A stretch of 64,000 nt of DNA. It comes from JANOSH01 sp031415695 (GTDB lineage: Bacteria > Actinomycetota > Acidimicrobiia > Acidimicrobiales > Ilumatobacteraceae). A model generated the notes under the pieces. That model was not told the DNA's origin. It made no database searches and worked only from the letters and a program-made list of their open reading frames with translations. The translations under genes were made by a program, and so were the position numbers. Positions 31,231 to 39,376 of the stretch are shown here, one piece after another (positions within the stretch are counted from its first letter, which is position 1; the number at the start of each line of letters is the position of its first letter). The stretch is from NCBI GenBank assembly GCA_031415695.1, contig JANOSH010000051.1:242409-306408 (forward strand). The letters are read 5' to 3'.

Positions 31231-33254
31231 CTCGTGTCACCACGTTGGGTGATTCCAAAGCGTTGCTCCTGCATGCGCTCGATAAGATTGGGCAGTTCGC
31301 TGGCAGGAACCGGCTCACCGATAAGGAACCCCTGCGCCACCTGGCAGCCCAACTCTTGCAACATCGCGAGGACCTCGGGCGTCTCGACCCCTTCGGCAAT
31401 AGTGCCGAGACCCAAGTTGCTCGCCAACTGGATGATCGACTGCACGATGCTGGCATCCTGGGGAGTTGTGGCCATTGAGGTGACGAAGGAACGATCGATC
31501 TTTACTCGGTCGACGGGCAGGGTTCGGAGCCGGGCAAGTGAGCTATAGCCGGTTCCGAAGTCATCGATGGAAATTTGTACACCAAGTTCTCTTAGCCGAG
31601 CGAGTACGCGGGCAGATCGCTCGGGATCGGTCATTACCGAGTTCTCGGTTATCTCGAGTTCCAACCATCCGCCATTGACGTTCGCGTTCGTTAGCAGCGT
31701 TTCGACGACGTCGGGGAAGCGGCGGTCGTGAAGGTTTCTTGCTGACACGTTGACGGCGACGCTGAGCAGCCATCCTTCGTCGTGCCAGCGACTCGTCTGC
31801 TCCAATGCTTCGCGGATGACGTACTTCGTGAGGTCATGCATGAGTTCGGTTTGCTCGGTGGTATGCATGAACGCGTCGGGGTTCAGCAGGCCGAGTGACG
31901 GGTGCCGCCAGCGCAATAGGGCCTCGACGCCAATGATTGTGCCGGCCGTGAGGTCCATCTTTGGTTGGTAGCGAAGTTCGAGTTCATTGTTGGCGATGGC
32001 TCGGGTCACTTCGCCAACAAGACGGAATCGAGCCGGTCTGAAGCGATCAGTCGATACGTCGAAGGTCTCGGCGGAGCCCGTGTGGGTGGTCTTGGCTCGG
32101 TACATCGCAGCGTCGGCATTATTAAGTAGAGCGTCGACGTCTTCCCCATGTTCGGGGTACACCGAAATGCCAATACTCCCGCCGACGACCAGCGGGAGGG
32201 TTTCTATCATCATGGGCTCATTGAATAGCTCGCGAATTGAGTTTGCGACGACCTTTGCGTCGGCGATATTTGACGGAGGTCGCAACATCACCGCGAATTC
32301 ATCGCCGCCTAGTCGTGCCACGACATCGCTTGGTCCTACTGCTCGAATGAGCCTGTCGGCGACCTCTTGCAGGACCAAGTCGCCTGTCTTATGGCCAAGT
32401 TGGTCATTGATGCCCTTAAAGCCGTCGAGGTCGATGTGGAGAAACGCGATGTTCTCGTTGGTGCGGCTCGCGGCTGCTAGGAGTTGGTCGGCCTGCTCGA
32501 AGAAGAGTCGGCGATTTGGCAGCCGGGTCAGCAGGTCATGCGTTGCTTCGTGTCGGTGTCCGAGCGCGACCTCTGCCGTCTTGTAGATGGCCCAAACGGT
32601 TACAGCCATGAGGATCGCAACGAGCACGCCGCTCAGGGCGACGACTACAAAGGCCGGGGCGAGTGCAATGAGCATCAAGTCCATGCCCATGCTGATTCCC
32701 ATAGATGACCGAAGCACGAAACTTACCGGCTGCCGGGTTGAAAGGCCGATAGCGGTACAGGCAAACAGGCTGTTCGTGACGAACGCTATGAGCCCCACTA
32801 CGAGGGCGGCACCAATCCAGCCGGGCGATGGCTGAGTGTTGACGAGACGCAGGTCGACAAACGACCGGACCGTAATAAGACCTACCAGGACGGACACGCA
32901 GACTTGTGAACTATTGAAGAGCGCTCGTACTGGCGGCGATCGTCTCAGGACGTCCGCCAACAGGCTGATGATGAACGCCGATGTTGCTGCGAGACCTATT
33001 GGAGCAATGAAGCAAATGGCTAGAAGGAACGTCCAAGATGCCGTGACCTCACCACGGCTACGCGGTCCTAACCACCGCAATGGCCGCAACTCGCACGCTA
33101 GGGCTAGCCCGGAAAAGACAAGAAGAAGGGCTGCGCGAGAGTCACCGAGGTTGGAGAGTCCGCGTGTTGCCATCGTCAGCATGAGAGCGAACGCGGTGAC
33201 AATAACGCCTCCTAAAAAGAGGCCTAGCGTCGCGTTTGTTCGGTTCTGACGCAT
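31227..33254 (-). CDS. Membrane GGDEF-EAL protein (cyclic-di-GMP turnover)
   Basis: This 675-residue protein has a multi-spanning N-terminal membrane region (about residues 10-225, roughly seven or eight helices), then GGDEF (about 235-395; active-site motif ARLGGDEFAVML, residues 316-320) and EAL (about 410-670; GVEALLRWRHP, ISIDDFGTGYSSLARL, GTIAEGVE). Both catalytic signatures are intact, so it could make and break cyclic-di-GMP. The inhibitory RxxD site before GGDEF is absent (GPSD instead). The N-terminal region is a likely sensor with no loop domain. GAAGGGA precedes the ATG at 33254. It lies 45 bp downstream of two 32-residue microprotein genes and overlaps DUF5317, making a compact operon. 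Confidence 0.92.
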   Translation of the reverse strand: MRQNRTNATLGLFLGGVIVTAFALMLTMATRGLSNLGDSRAALLLVFSGLALACELRPLRWLGPRSRGEVTASWTFLLAICFIAPIGLAATSAFIISLLADVLRRSPPVRALFNSSQVCVSVLVGLITVRSFVDLRLVNTQPSPGWIGAALVVGLIAFVTNSLFACTAIGLSTRQPVSFVLRSSMGISMGMDLMLIALAPAFVVVALSGVLVAILMAVTVWAIYKTAEVALGHRHEATHDLLTRLPNRRLFFEQADQLLAAASRTNENIAFLHIDLDGFKGINDQLGHKTGDLVLQEVADRLIRAVGPSDVVARLGGDEFAVMLRPPSNIADAKVVANSIRELFNEPMMIETLPLVVGGSIGISVYPEHGEDVDALLNNADAAMYRAKTTHTGSAETFDVSTDRFRPARFRLVGEVTRAIANNELELRYQPKMDLTAGTIIGVEALLRWRHPSLGLLNPDAFMHTTEQTELMHDLTKYVIREALEQTSRWHDEGWLLSVAVNVSARNLHDRRFPDVVETLLTNANVNGGWLELEITENSVMTDPERSARVLARLRELGVQISIDDFGTGYSSLARLRTLPVDRVKIDRSFVTSMATTPQDASIVQSIIQLASNLGLGTIAEGVETPEVLAMLQELGCQVAQGFLIGEPVPASELPNLIERMQEQRFGITQRGDTR

Positions 33255-33299
33255 GACATTTCCCTTCGACGCGTCAGCGACGCGAGCGACTGTGGTGGA

Positions 33300-33398
33300 T
33301 CACCACCACTTAAGTGGTGCTCCGAGGGCCAAGGTTGCGGCAAGAACTCCGCCGATGGTCCACAGCGCGGCGGCACGAGATCTGTTTCGTCGGTTCAT
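33300..33398 (-). CDS. Microprotein 2 (32 aa) with a C-terminal LGAPxKWx signature
   Basis: A 32-codon reading frame (ATG at 33398, TGA at 33300) encodes a basic N-terminus MNRRNRSR, a hydrophobic middle AAALWTIGGVLAATLAL and the tail GAPLKWW. GGAAG sits about 8 bp upstream of the ATG. It starts 4 bp after the stop of microprotein 1, has exactly the same length, and the last nine residues match in pattern (ALGAPLKWW versus ALGAPRKWK). Paralogy at this size is good evidence that both are real genes. One hydrophobic segment behind a positive N-terminus fits a single-pass membrane peptide or a secreted peptide precursor. It lies 45 bp upstream of the GGDEF-EAL gene. Confidence 0.7.
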   Translation of the reverse strand: MNRRNRSRAAALWTIGGVLAATLALGAPLKWW

Positions 33399-33402
33399 GT
33401 GA

Positions 33403-33501
33403 TTACTTCCATTTCCGTGGGGCCCCGAGCGCTTCGGCTAGGGCGACGAGTGCTGCGAGTTTGAGACTTACGCTCAGGACCATCCGCTTGTGCTTGCTCA
33501 T
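33403..33501 (-). CDS. Microprotein 1 (32 aa) with a C-terminal LGAPxKWx signature
   Basis: A 32-codon reading frame (ATG at 33501, TAA at 33403) encodes the basic start MSKHKR, hydrophobic MVLSVSLKLAALVALAEAL and the tail GAPRKWK. It is the promoter-proximal gene of the run microprotein 1, microprotein 2, GGDEF-EAL, DUF5317, ettA. GGAG lies about 11 bp before the ATG. Two TTGAC-type elements on the minus strand (complement of 33581-33595) lie some 80-90 bp upstream and could be part of a promoter, although no clear -10 box follows. Function is unknown. The pairing with a membrane cyclic-di-GMP enzyme suggests a signal peptide or a small membrane regulator of it. Confidence 0.7.
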   Translation of the reverse strand: MSKHKRMVLSVSLKLAALVALAEALGAPRKWK

Positions 33502-33760
33502 TGGTGGGATGGCTCCTTTGCCGGCTTCTTGCTCAGGAATCAGTATCACTGTGAGCGGTGCCCTTAGCTACGAAAGTGATTGTCAATCTCGTCAAGTGTG
33601 GTTGCAGGATCACTCTTTGTTGTTTATTTTCCGCAGTTTGATGGGCCGAATGGCCTCTGGGGTCGCTCAACTTGGTGCAGCGGGCCTCCATGGCGAAGCG
33701 GGTTCGGGTCGAGTGCTAGGTTGTGGACACACTTTGCAACTCAGGGGGAATTGAATAACC

Positions 33761-34519
33761 GTGTATGCAGCAGCGTCCTTCTTTAGTCGGTCAGGCCTTG
33801 GAAACTGGGGTTTCCGGTGGTTGCACGTTCTGGCTGGCATCACCTGGATCGGCCTTCTCTACTATTTCAACTTCGTGCAGGTTCCGGCCTTCGCCGAGTT
33901 TGAACAGCACGACGGCGGGGCCAAAGCCCGCAACGTTGCCCTCGATAAGCTCGCACGTCGGGCGCTGTGGTGGTTCCGCTGGGCTGCGGTTGCCACTGTT
34001 CTCACGGGCATTGTCATTATGGGTCTGGTCGACAACTACTTCACCGGTGGTCTATCGAACGCAGGCATCTCGGCGATCCTCATGGGTGTGTTGCTCGGAC
34101 TCATCATGTTCCTCAACGTCTGGGGCGTCATCTGGCGTAACCAGAAAGTTGTTTTAGCGAACGCTGCCAATGTGCTTGGTGGTGGCCAAGCCGATCCGTC
34201 GGCAGCAGCATCGGGCCGTCGAGCCATGATGGCGTCACGAACTAACGTGATCTTTTCGGTGTCCATGCTGTTCTTCATGGTGTTCCGCTCGCATGCGCCG
34301 TACTCGGGCGACGTTGCCAGCAATGCCACCATCTTTTGGATCATCGGCATTGTCGTGATTGCTGTAATCGAACTGAACGGTCTGGCCATGTTGCCTTGGA
34401 AGGCCACTCCCAAGAAGGGCCTCAACATCATCCTTGAAACAGTTCGCAACGCACTTATCGCCGCGTTCGGGCTGTGGGCTGTCTTCCTTTTCCTGTCGGA
34501 AGTGTTCTTGAATTCGTAG
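33761..34519 (+). CDS. PuuD-like (Urate_ox_N) multi-pass membrane protein without cytochrome domain
   Basis: This 252-residue protein has about six hydrophobic segments. The first conserved block WGFRWLHVLAGITWIGLLYY, then FNFVQVPAFAEFE, LDKLARRALWWFRWAAVATV and FLNVWGVIWRNQK match the membrane domain of urate hydroxylase PuuD and relatives. True PuuD carries a C-terminal cytochrome c domain (CxxCH), which is absent here. Urate oxidation would fit a genome with a purine hydroxylase cluster, but this membrane family is also widespread without that activity. The start is GTG at 33761, preceded by AGGGGGA. A long stem-loop terminator follows the stop. Family assignment is moderate and function uncertain. 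Confidence 0.65.
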   Translation: MYAAASFFSRSGLGNWGFRWLHVLAGITWIGLLYYFNFVQVPAFAEFEQHDGGAKARNVALDKLARRALWWFRWAAVATVLTGIVIMGLVDNYFTGGLSNAGISAILMGVLLGLIMFLNVWGVIWRNQKVVLANAANVLGGGQADPSAAASGRRAMMASRTNVIFSVSMLFFMVFRSHAPYSGDVASNATIFWIIGIVVIAVIELNGLAMLPWKATPKKGLNIILETVRNALIAAFGLWAVFLFLSEVFLNS

Positions 34520-34526
34520 CCATATC

Positions 34527-34569
34527 GACAAACGGGCACCTCTTCTTTGCGAAGGGGTGCCCGTTTGTC
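34527..34569. terminator. Strong bidirectional stem-loop terminator
   Basis: Positions 34527-34545 and 34551-34569 are inverted copies: a 19-bp stem with one G-U-type mismatch and a 5-nt loop, with core ACGGGCACC / GGTGCCCGT. It lies 7 bp after the PuuD-like stop and 9 bp before the stop of the convergent cupredoxin gene, as expected for a terminator serving both. Confidence 0.85.
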
Positions 34570-34578
34570 GTTGATGAT

Positions 34579-34953
34579 CTAACTGACGGTAAGTGTGGAG
34601 TTCATCGACGCCTCGTGGCCCGCAATGTCGCAGTAGACGTAGTAGGTGCCCGCCGCCAGCGTGTAGGTGCCGGTCTTGGTGGCTCCGGGGCCCGTGACGA
34701 CCTTGCCGCCGATGCGGGCACCTTTCTTGTCGCCCTGCTTGATGAGCAGGTTGTGGGTTTGGTTGCCCCTGTTTTCGAGCTTGATACTGACTTCGCCCGC
34801 GGATGCCGTGTAGGCCGTCTGGTCGAACTTGATGTCGACACCGACAACGTTGAGATCGGCGGGACCAACCGGTACCGGTTCAGCCTTGGGGGAACATGCA
34901 GTGAGAGCGAGGGCAGTAGCACCGACCACTAGGAAGGTGGGGAAACGAATCAT
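34579..34953 (-). CDS. Blue-copper (cupredoxin) lipoprotein
   Basis: This 124-residue exported protein has the signal sequence MIRFPTFLVVGATALALTAC; Cys20 in the LTAC lipobox would be lipidated. The mature domain has the type 1 copper ligands in standard spacing: His67 in QTHNLL, then Cys108, His113 and Met117 in YVYCDIAGHEASM. It resembles plastocyanin/nitrosocyanin-like small electron carriers on the outer face of the membrane. It ends at a strong terminator shared with the convergent gene. It is divergent from kgd (76 bp between starts). The redox partner is not evident in the window. Confidence 0.9.
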   Translation of the reverse strand: MIRFPTFLVVGATALALTACSPKAEPVPVGPADLNVVGVDIKFDQTAYTASAGEVSIKLENRGNQTHNLLIKQGDKKGARIGGKVVTGPGATKTGTYTLAAGTYYVYCDIAGHEASMNSTLTVS

Positions 34954-35029
34954 GTAATTACCTTAGCACCGGCTTTCCTAATTGCAACGTACCGCTTGAG
35001 GTAAGCCGTGCAACATAAGATCGTTGGCG

Positions 35030-38000
35030 ATGTCAACCGAGCAACCCTTTGGTCCGAATGCCTGGCTTGTCGAGGAAATGTATGAACGGTATGTGGCCGA
35101 TTCGTCATCGGTAAGTGAAGCATGGCAAGAGTTCTTTACCGACTACAAGGGTGCAGCCGTACCATCGGTCGCAGGTTCTCTCGCTGCACCCGCCATCGCG
35201 GCCGCGCCACTTGCTGTAGTCGCCACGCTGAGCCCAGTGCCCGCTGCAGGGTCGGTGCCACCGGTAGCGCCCGCCAGTCCCGCCGGACCCACGGGCGAGG
35301 CGATTCGTGGCGTTGGGGCGGCCATCGTTGCGAACATGGAACGCAGCCTGACGGTTCCAACCGCTACGAGTTATCGGCAAGTGCCTGCGAAGTTGCTCGA
35401 GGTCAACCGAGGCGTTGCCAACGGTTACCTTCAGCGTAAAGACGGCGGCAGGGTCAGTTTCACGCACTTCATTGCGTATGCCGCGGTGCGAGCAATCGCC
35501 GACCATGTGCCCGTCATGAAAGATACGTTTTCCACTGATGCCGACGGCAAGCCGTTACGCGTGCGACACGAGCATGTCAACCTCGGCTTGGCCATCGATC
35601 AGAAGAAGGCCGACGGAACTCGAAGTCTCGTGGTGCCGGTCATTCGCGGTGCCGACACCATGAAGTTCGCCGAGTTCTGGGTGGCTTACGAGGAGATCAT
35701 CCGTCGGGCCCGCACCAACAAGCTCACGGTCCAAGACTTCCAAGGAGCCAATGTCAGCCTTACGAACCCGGGGGGCATCGGCACACTGATGTCGCAGCCG
35801 CGCCTGTCGGCCGGGCAGGGCGCAATCATCGGTGTCGGCGCCATCGATTACCCGGCCGAGTTCCAGGGCGCCGACCTGCGCGCGCTAGCCGAACTAGGTG
35901 TTTCCAAGGTCTTGTCGCTGTCGTCCACCTATGACCATCGCATTATTCAAGGGGCTGAATCGGGTGAGTTCCTGGCGCGGCTTCACGGGCTACTTGTAGG
36001 CGATCACGACTTCTACCACGACGTTTTTCGAAGTCTCGACGTGCCGTACGAGGACGTCAAATGGAACCGTGATGTGTCCCCGGTCAACCGCGAGGAATCA
36101 CTCCTGCACAAGCAAATGCAGGTGGGCCAACTCATTCGTGTGCACCGGGCACGCGGCCACCTCATTGCCGATCTCGATCCGTTGCGATGGAAAGAACCGG
36201 CGATGCACGACGAACTCGACCCGGCCACCTATGGGCTCACCATCTGGGATCTTGACCGCGAGTTTCTAACTGGCGGGCTCGCTGGACTTGACCGCATGCC
36301 GCTCAGCGAGATTCTTCGGGTTCTGCGAAATGCGTACTGCCGGTCCATCGGCATCGAATACATGCATATTCAGGACACGGCCGAACAGCGCTGGCTCCAA
36401 GGTCGCGTAGAAGGCGTTGCGTTCAAACTGTCGAACGCCGAACTGCGAGCGCTGCTCATGCGGCTCAATGCGGCAGAAGCGTTCGAGAAATTCCTGGCTA
36501 CGAAGTACGTCGGCACAAAGCGATTCGGCCTCGAAGGTGCTGAATCTGCCATTCCCATCATGGACACTCTTTTGAGTGCTGCGGCCGACGGCGGCCTCGA
36601 TTCGTCAATCATCGGCATGACCCATCGTGGCCGCCTTAACGTATTGGCCAACATCGTCGGCAAGAGCTACGAGCAGATCTTCAAAGAGTTCGAAGGGTAC
36701 GTGAACCCCGACACCGTGCAGGGCTCGGGCGACGTCAAGTATCACCTCGGAGCCGTCGGCAAGTACGTTGCTCCCTCAGGACGCGATATCCGAGTCGAGT
36801 TAGCGGCAAACCCGAGCCATCTCGAGACCGTCGACCCGGTGGTGCTCGGTATGGTTCGTGCGGCGCAGGACACTATCGATCCGCCAGGGTCCTTCCCCGT
36901 GCTGCCAATACTCATCCACGGAGACGCAGCATTTGCCGGCCAGGGTCTTGTGGCCGAATGTTTCGCCATGAGCGACATTGGTGGCTACCGGGTAGGTGGA
37001 ACCGTGCACCTGGTCATCAATAACCAGATCGGCTTCACCACAACGCCGGAGTTTGCCCGATCATCCACCTACTGCACCGACATGGCCAAAGCCGTGCAGG
37101 CTCCGATCTTTCACGTGAATGGCGACGATCCCGAAGCGTGTGTTCGGGTAGCCCAGTTGGCGTTCGATTACCGGCAGACCTTCCACAGCGATGTCGTCAT
37201 CGACATGGTGTGCTACCGGCGACACGGTCACAACGAAGGTGACGACCCGAGTTACACCCAACCGCTCATGTACCGCGCTATCGACGGCCGCCGGACCGTC
37301 CGCAAGTTGTTCACCGAGAGCCTGGTGAAGCGTGGCGACATTACGCTCGACGAAGCCGAACTGGCCCTCACCGACTTCTCGGCGCGGTTGCAAGTGGCGT
37401 TGGAAGATACTCGGGCCCATGCCCCTGCGGTGCCGGTGAGGGCCTCGCGGCCGCCGGCGGCTATTGGGGTGTTGCCCCACATCGATACTGCCTCGTCGGT
37501 GCCGGTGCTTACCGAGGTGTTCAATCACCTCACGAACTACCCCGGCGGCTTTACCCCTCACCCCAAGCTGGCTCGGCAGTTCGAGGTGCGATCAAAGCTG
37601 TTCCACGAACGCGGTCTTGTCGAGTGGGCTACCGCTGAGGCGTTAGCGCTCGGCACGCTACTCAAGCACGGCGTCGACGTGCGGCTGACGGGTGAAGATA
37701 CCCGTCGTGGCACGTTCAGCCAGCGCCACGCTGCACTCATCGATTACGAGACGGGCAACGACTGGATTCCTCTCCAAACGCTGCCCGAGGCACAGGGGCG
37801 ATTGTGGCTCTACGACTCGTTGCTGTCGGAGTACGCCGCACTTGGCTTCGAATACGGCTATTCCGTAGCTAACAAAGAACGGCTGGTCATTTGGGAAGCG
37901 CAATTCGGCGACTTCATCAACGGCGCACAGATCATCATCGACCAGTATCTCGTGGCGGCCGAAGACAAGTGGGGCCAGACCTCTGGTCTCGTTTTGTTAC

Positions 38001-38647
38001 TGCCCCACGGCTACGAAGGCCAAGGCCCAGAACACTCGTCGGCTCGAATCGAACGTTTCTTGACACTGTGTGCCGAAGACAACATTCAGGTCGTGAATGC
38101 CACAACTGCTGCGCAATACTTCCACCTGTTACGGCGCCAAATCCTCAGCACCGTGCGCAAGCCGCTCGTCGTTTTCACCCCAAAGAGCTACCTTCGTCGG
38201 CCCGAGTCGCGCTCCTCCCTGGCCGACCTGGCCACCGGCTCGTTCCAAGAAACCATCGACGACGCCGGCGTCACCGATCCAGCGTCGATCAAACGATTGG
38301 TGTTCTGCTCGGGCAAAGTGGCCTTCGACGCACTTGCAGAACGCAACAAGCGCGCCGCTGCTGTGGCAATTATTCGAGTTGAGCAATTGTTCCCGTTTCC
38401 GACGGCCCAACTGCGGGCAATTCTTACCCGATATCCCAACGCCATGGACCTTGTGTGGCTGCAAGAGGAACCCGAGAACATGGGTCCGTGGCGCTTCGTC
38501 GAGCATCAGGTGCACCGCCTTACGACTCGCGGGTACTCCATGCGATGCACATCTCGCGTCGAATCGGGAAGCCCGGCCACCGGTTCGTCAAAGGTGCACG
38601 AGCAGGAACTCGCCGACCTCATGGACGAAACGTTCGCAGAGCTGTAG
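35030..38647 (+). CDS. kgd: Multifunctional 2-oxoglutarate metabolism enzyme (decarboxylase / dehydrogenase E1-E2)
   Basis: This 1205-residue enzyme fuses a short N-terminal E1-like segment (FGPNAWLVEEMYERYVADSS), an Ala/Pro-rich linker (about 45-95), an E2 acyltransferase domain (catalytic SSTYDHRIIQGAESGEFL) and a full thiamine-dependent E1 part (SIIGMTHRGRLNVLANIVGK, HLVINNQIGFTTTPE, RRHGHNEGDDPSYTQP, SSARIERFLTL). This is the actinobacterial form, which decarboxylates 2-oxoglutarate and can serve the TCA-cycle dehydrogenase with E3 and a lipoylated partner. ATG at 35030 is preferred over TTG at 35024 because the family starts MSxExxFGxN. It stands alone between the divergent cupredoxin gene and a convergent HAD phosphatase gene. 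Confidence 0.95.
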   Translation: MSTEQPFGPNAWLVEEMYERYVADSSSVSEAWQEFFTDYKGAAVPSVAGSLAAPAIAAAPLAVVATLSPVPAAGSVPPVAPASPAGPTGEAIRGVGAAIVANMERSLTVPTATSYRQVPAKLLEVNRGVANGYLQRKDGGRVSFTHFIAYAAVRAIADHVPVMKDTFSTDADGKPLRVRHEHVNLGLAIDQKKADGTRSLVVPVIRGADTMKFAEFWVAYEEIIRRARTNKLTVQDFQGANVSLTNPGGIGTLMSQPRLSAGQGAIIGVGAIDYPAEFQGADLRALAELGVSKVLSLSSTYDHRIIQGAESGEFLARLHGLLVGDHDFYHDVFRSLDVPYEDVKWNRDVSPVNREESLLHKQMQVGQLIRVHRARGHLIADLDPLRWKEPAMHDELDPATYGLTIWDLDREFLTGGLAGLDRMPLSEILRVLRNAYCRSIGIEYMHIQDTAEQRWLQGRVEGVAFKLSNAELRALLMRLNAAEAFEKFLATKYVGTKRFGLEGAESAIPIMDTLLSAAADGGLDSSIIGMTHRGRLNVLANIVGKSYEQIFKEFEGYVNPDTVQGSGDVKYHLGAVGKYVAPSGRDIRVELAANPSHLETVDPVVLGMVRAAQDTIDPPGSFPVLPILIHGDAAFAGQGLVAECFAMSDIGGYRVGGTVHLVINNQIGFTTTPEFARSSTYCTDMAKAVQAPIFHVNGDDPEACVRVAQLAFDYRQTFHSDVVIDMVCYRRHGHNEGDDPSYTQPLMYRAIDGRRTVRKLFTESLVKRGDITLDEAELALTDFSARLQVALEDTRAHAPAVPVRASRPPAAIGVLPHIDTASSVPVLTEVFNHLTNYPGGFTPHPKLARQFEVRSKLFHERGLVEWATAEALALGTLLKHGVDVRLTGEDTRRGTFSQRHAALIDYETGNDWIPLQTLPEAQGRLWLYDSLLSEYAALGFEYGYSVANKERLVIWEAQFGDFINGAQIIIDQYLVAAEDKWGQTSGLVLLLPHGYEGQGPEHSSARIERFLTLCAEDNIQVVNATTAAQYFHLLRRQILSTVRKPLVVFTPKSYLRRPESRSSLADLATGSFQETIDDAGVTDPASIKRLVFCSGKVAFDALAERNKRAAAVAIIRVEQLFPFPTAQLRAILTRYPNAMDLVWLQEEPENMGPWRFVEHQVHRLTTRGYSMRCTSRVESGSPATGSSKVHEQELADLMDETFAEL

Positions 38648-38659
38648 GGCGGCGACGAA

Positions 38660-39307
38660 CTACCCGAGGACGATGCCGAGCAAGGCCGACAATTCCGAGA
38701 GTGCGACATCGGGACTGCCGACCTTGATGGTCGTCATACCCATGGCCCTAGCCGGCTTGAGGTTGATTCCAAGGTCGTCGAGGAAGACGCATTGCTCCGG
38801 TGTTACCTGGAGCAACTCGCAGGCAATCTCGTAAAACCGAGGCTCGGGCTTGCGTACACCTACCTTGGCCGATTCGACAACCACGTCGAACAGCGCCATT
38901 ACGTCATCGACCTTGCTCTGGCGTTCGATGTCGACCGCGGCACCGGTCGACATGTTGTTCGTAAGACAAGCAACAGCCAAACCCGCGGCTTTGCAGTGGC
39001 GTAGAGCGGTAACCATTTGCGGGCGGATGTCGCCGGCCAACAACTCGACGATGCGTCGCCCCGACAACTGCGCAACAGCCGGATGACTACTGATCTCGGC
39101 CGCTTCGGCTTCGAACAGCCGACCAAATTCGCTGACAGATACCTCTGAGCGCTCGAGCTTGGCCCAAGCATTGGTATGGGGATTGGTTGCGTTGACGGTG
39201 CGGATAAGTTCACGCGGGAGCCCGAGTTCGTCCTCATACGAAGAAAAAGCATCGAACGGACTCGACAGAACCACACCACCAAAATCCCAAAGCACGGCGC
39301 TAAACAC
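38660..39307 (-). CDS. HAD-superfamily hydrolase (epoxide-hydrolase N-terminal-like phosphatase)
   Basis: This 215-residue HAD protein has motif I AVLWDFGGVVLSSPFDAFSS, motif II LAVACLTNNMSTGA, the lysine motif VGVRKPEPRFYEIACELL, and motif IV QCVFLDDLGINLKPARAMGM. The WDFGGV form and the LDDLGINLKPARxxGM ending are typical of the HAD group related to the phosphatase half of soluble epoxide hydrolase. The substrate is unknown. The start is GTG at 39307, and it is divergent from the NYN ribonuclease gene (69 bp). It ends 12 bp from the stop of kgd. Confidence 0.87.
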   Translation of the reverse strand: MFSAVLWDFGGVVLSSPFDAFSSYEDELGLPRELIRTVNATNPHTNAWAKLERSEVSVSEFGRLFEAEAAEISSHPAVAQLSGRRIVELLAGDIRPQMVTALRHCKAAGLAVACLTNNMSTGAAVDIERQSKVDDVMALFDVVVESAKVGVRKPEPRFYEIACELLQVTPEQCVFLDDLGINLKPARAMGMTTIKVGSPDVALSELSALLGIVLG

Positions 39308-39376
39308 GGATGAACCGTACTCAGGAAGCGACCATACCCGCGAATTGTGCCGGGGAGTGGTTGACTAGGCGTCTGT

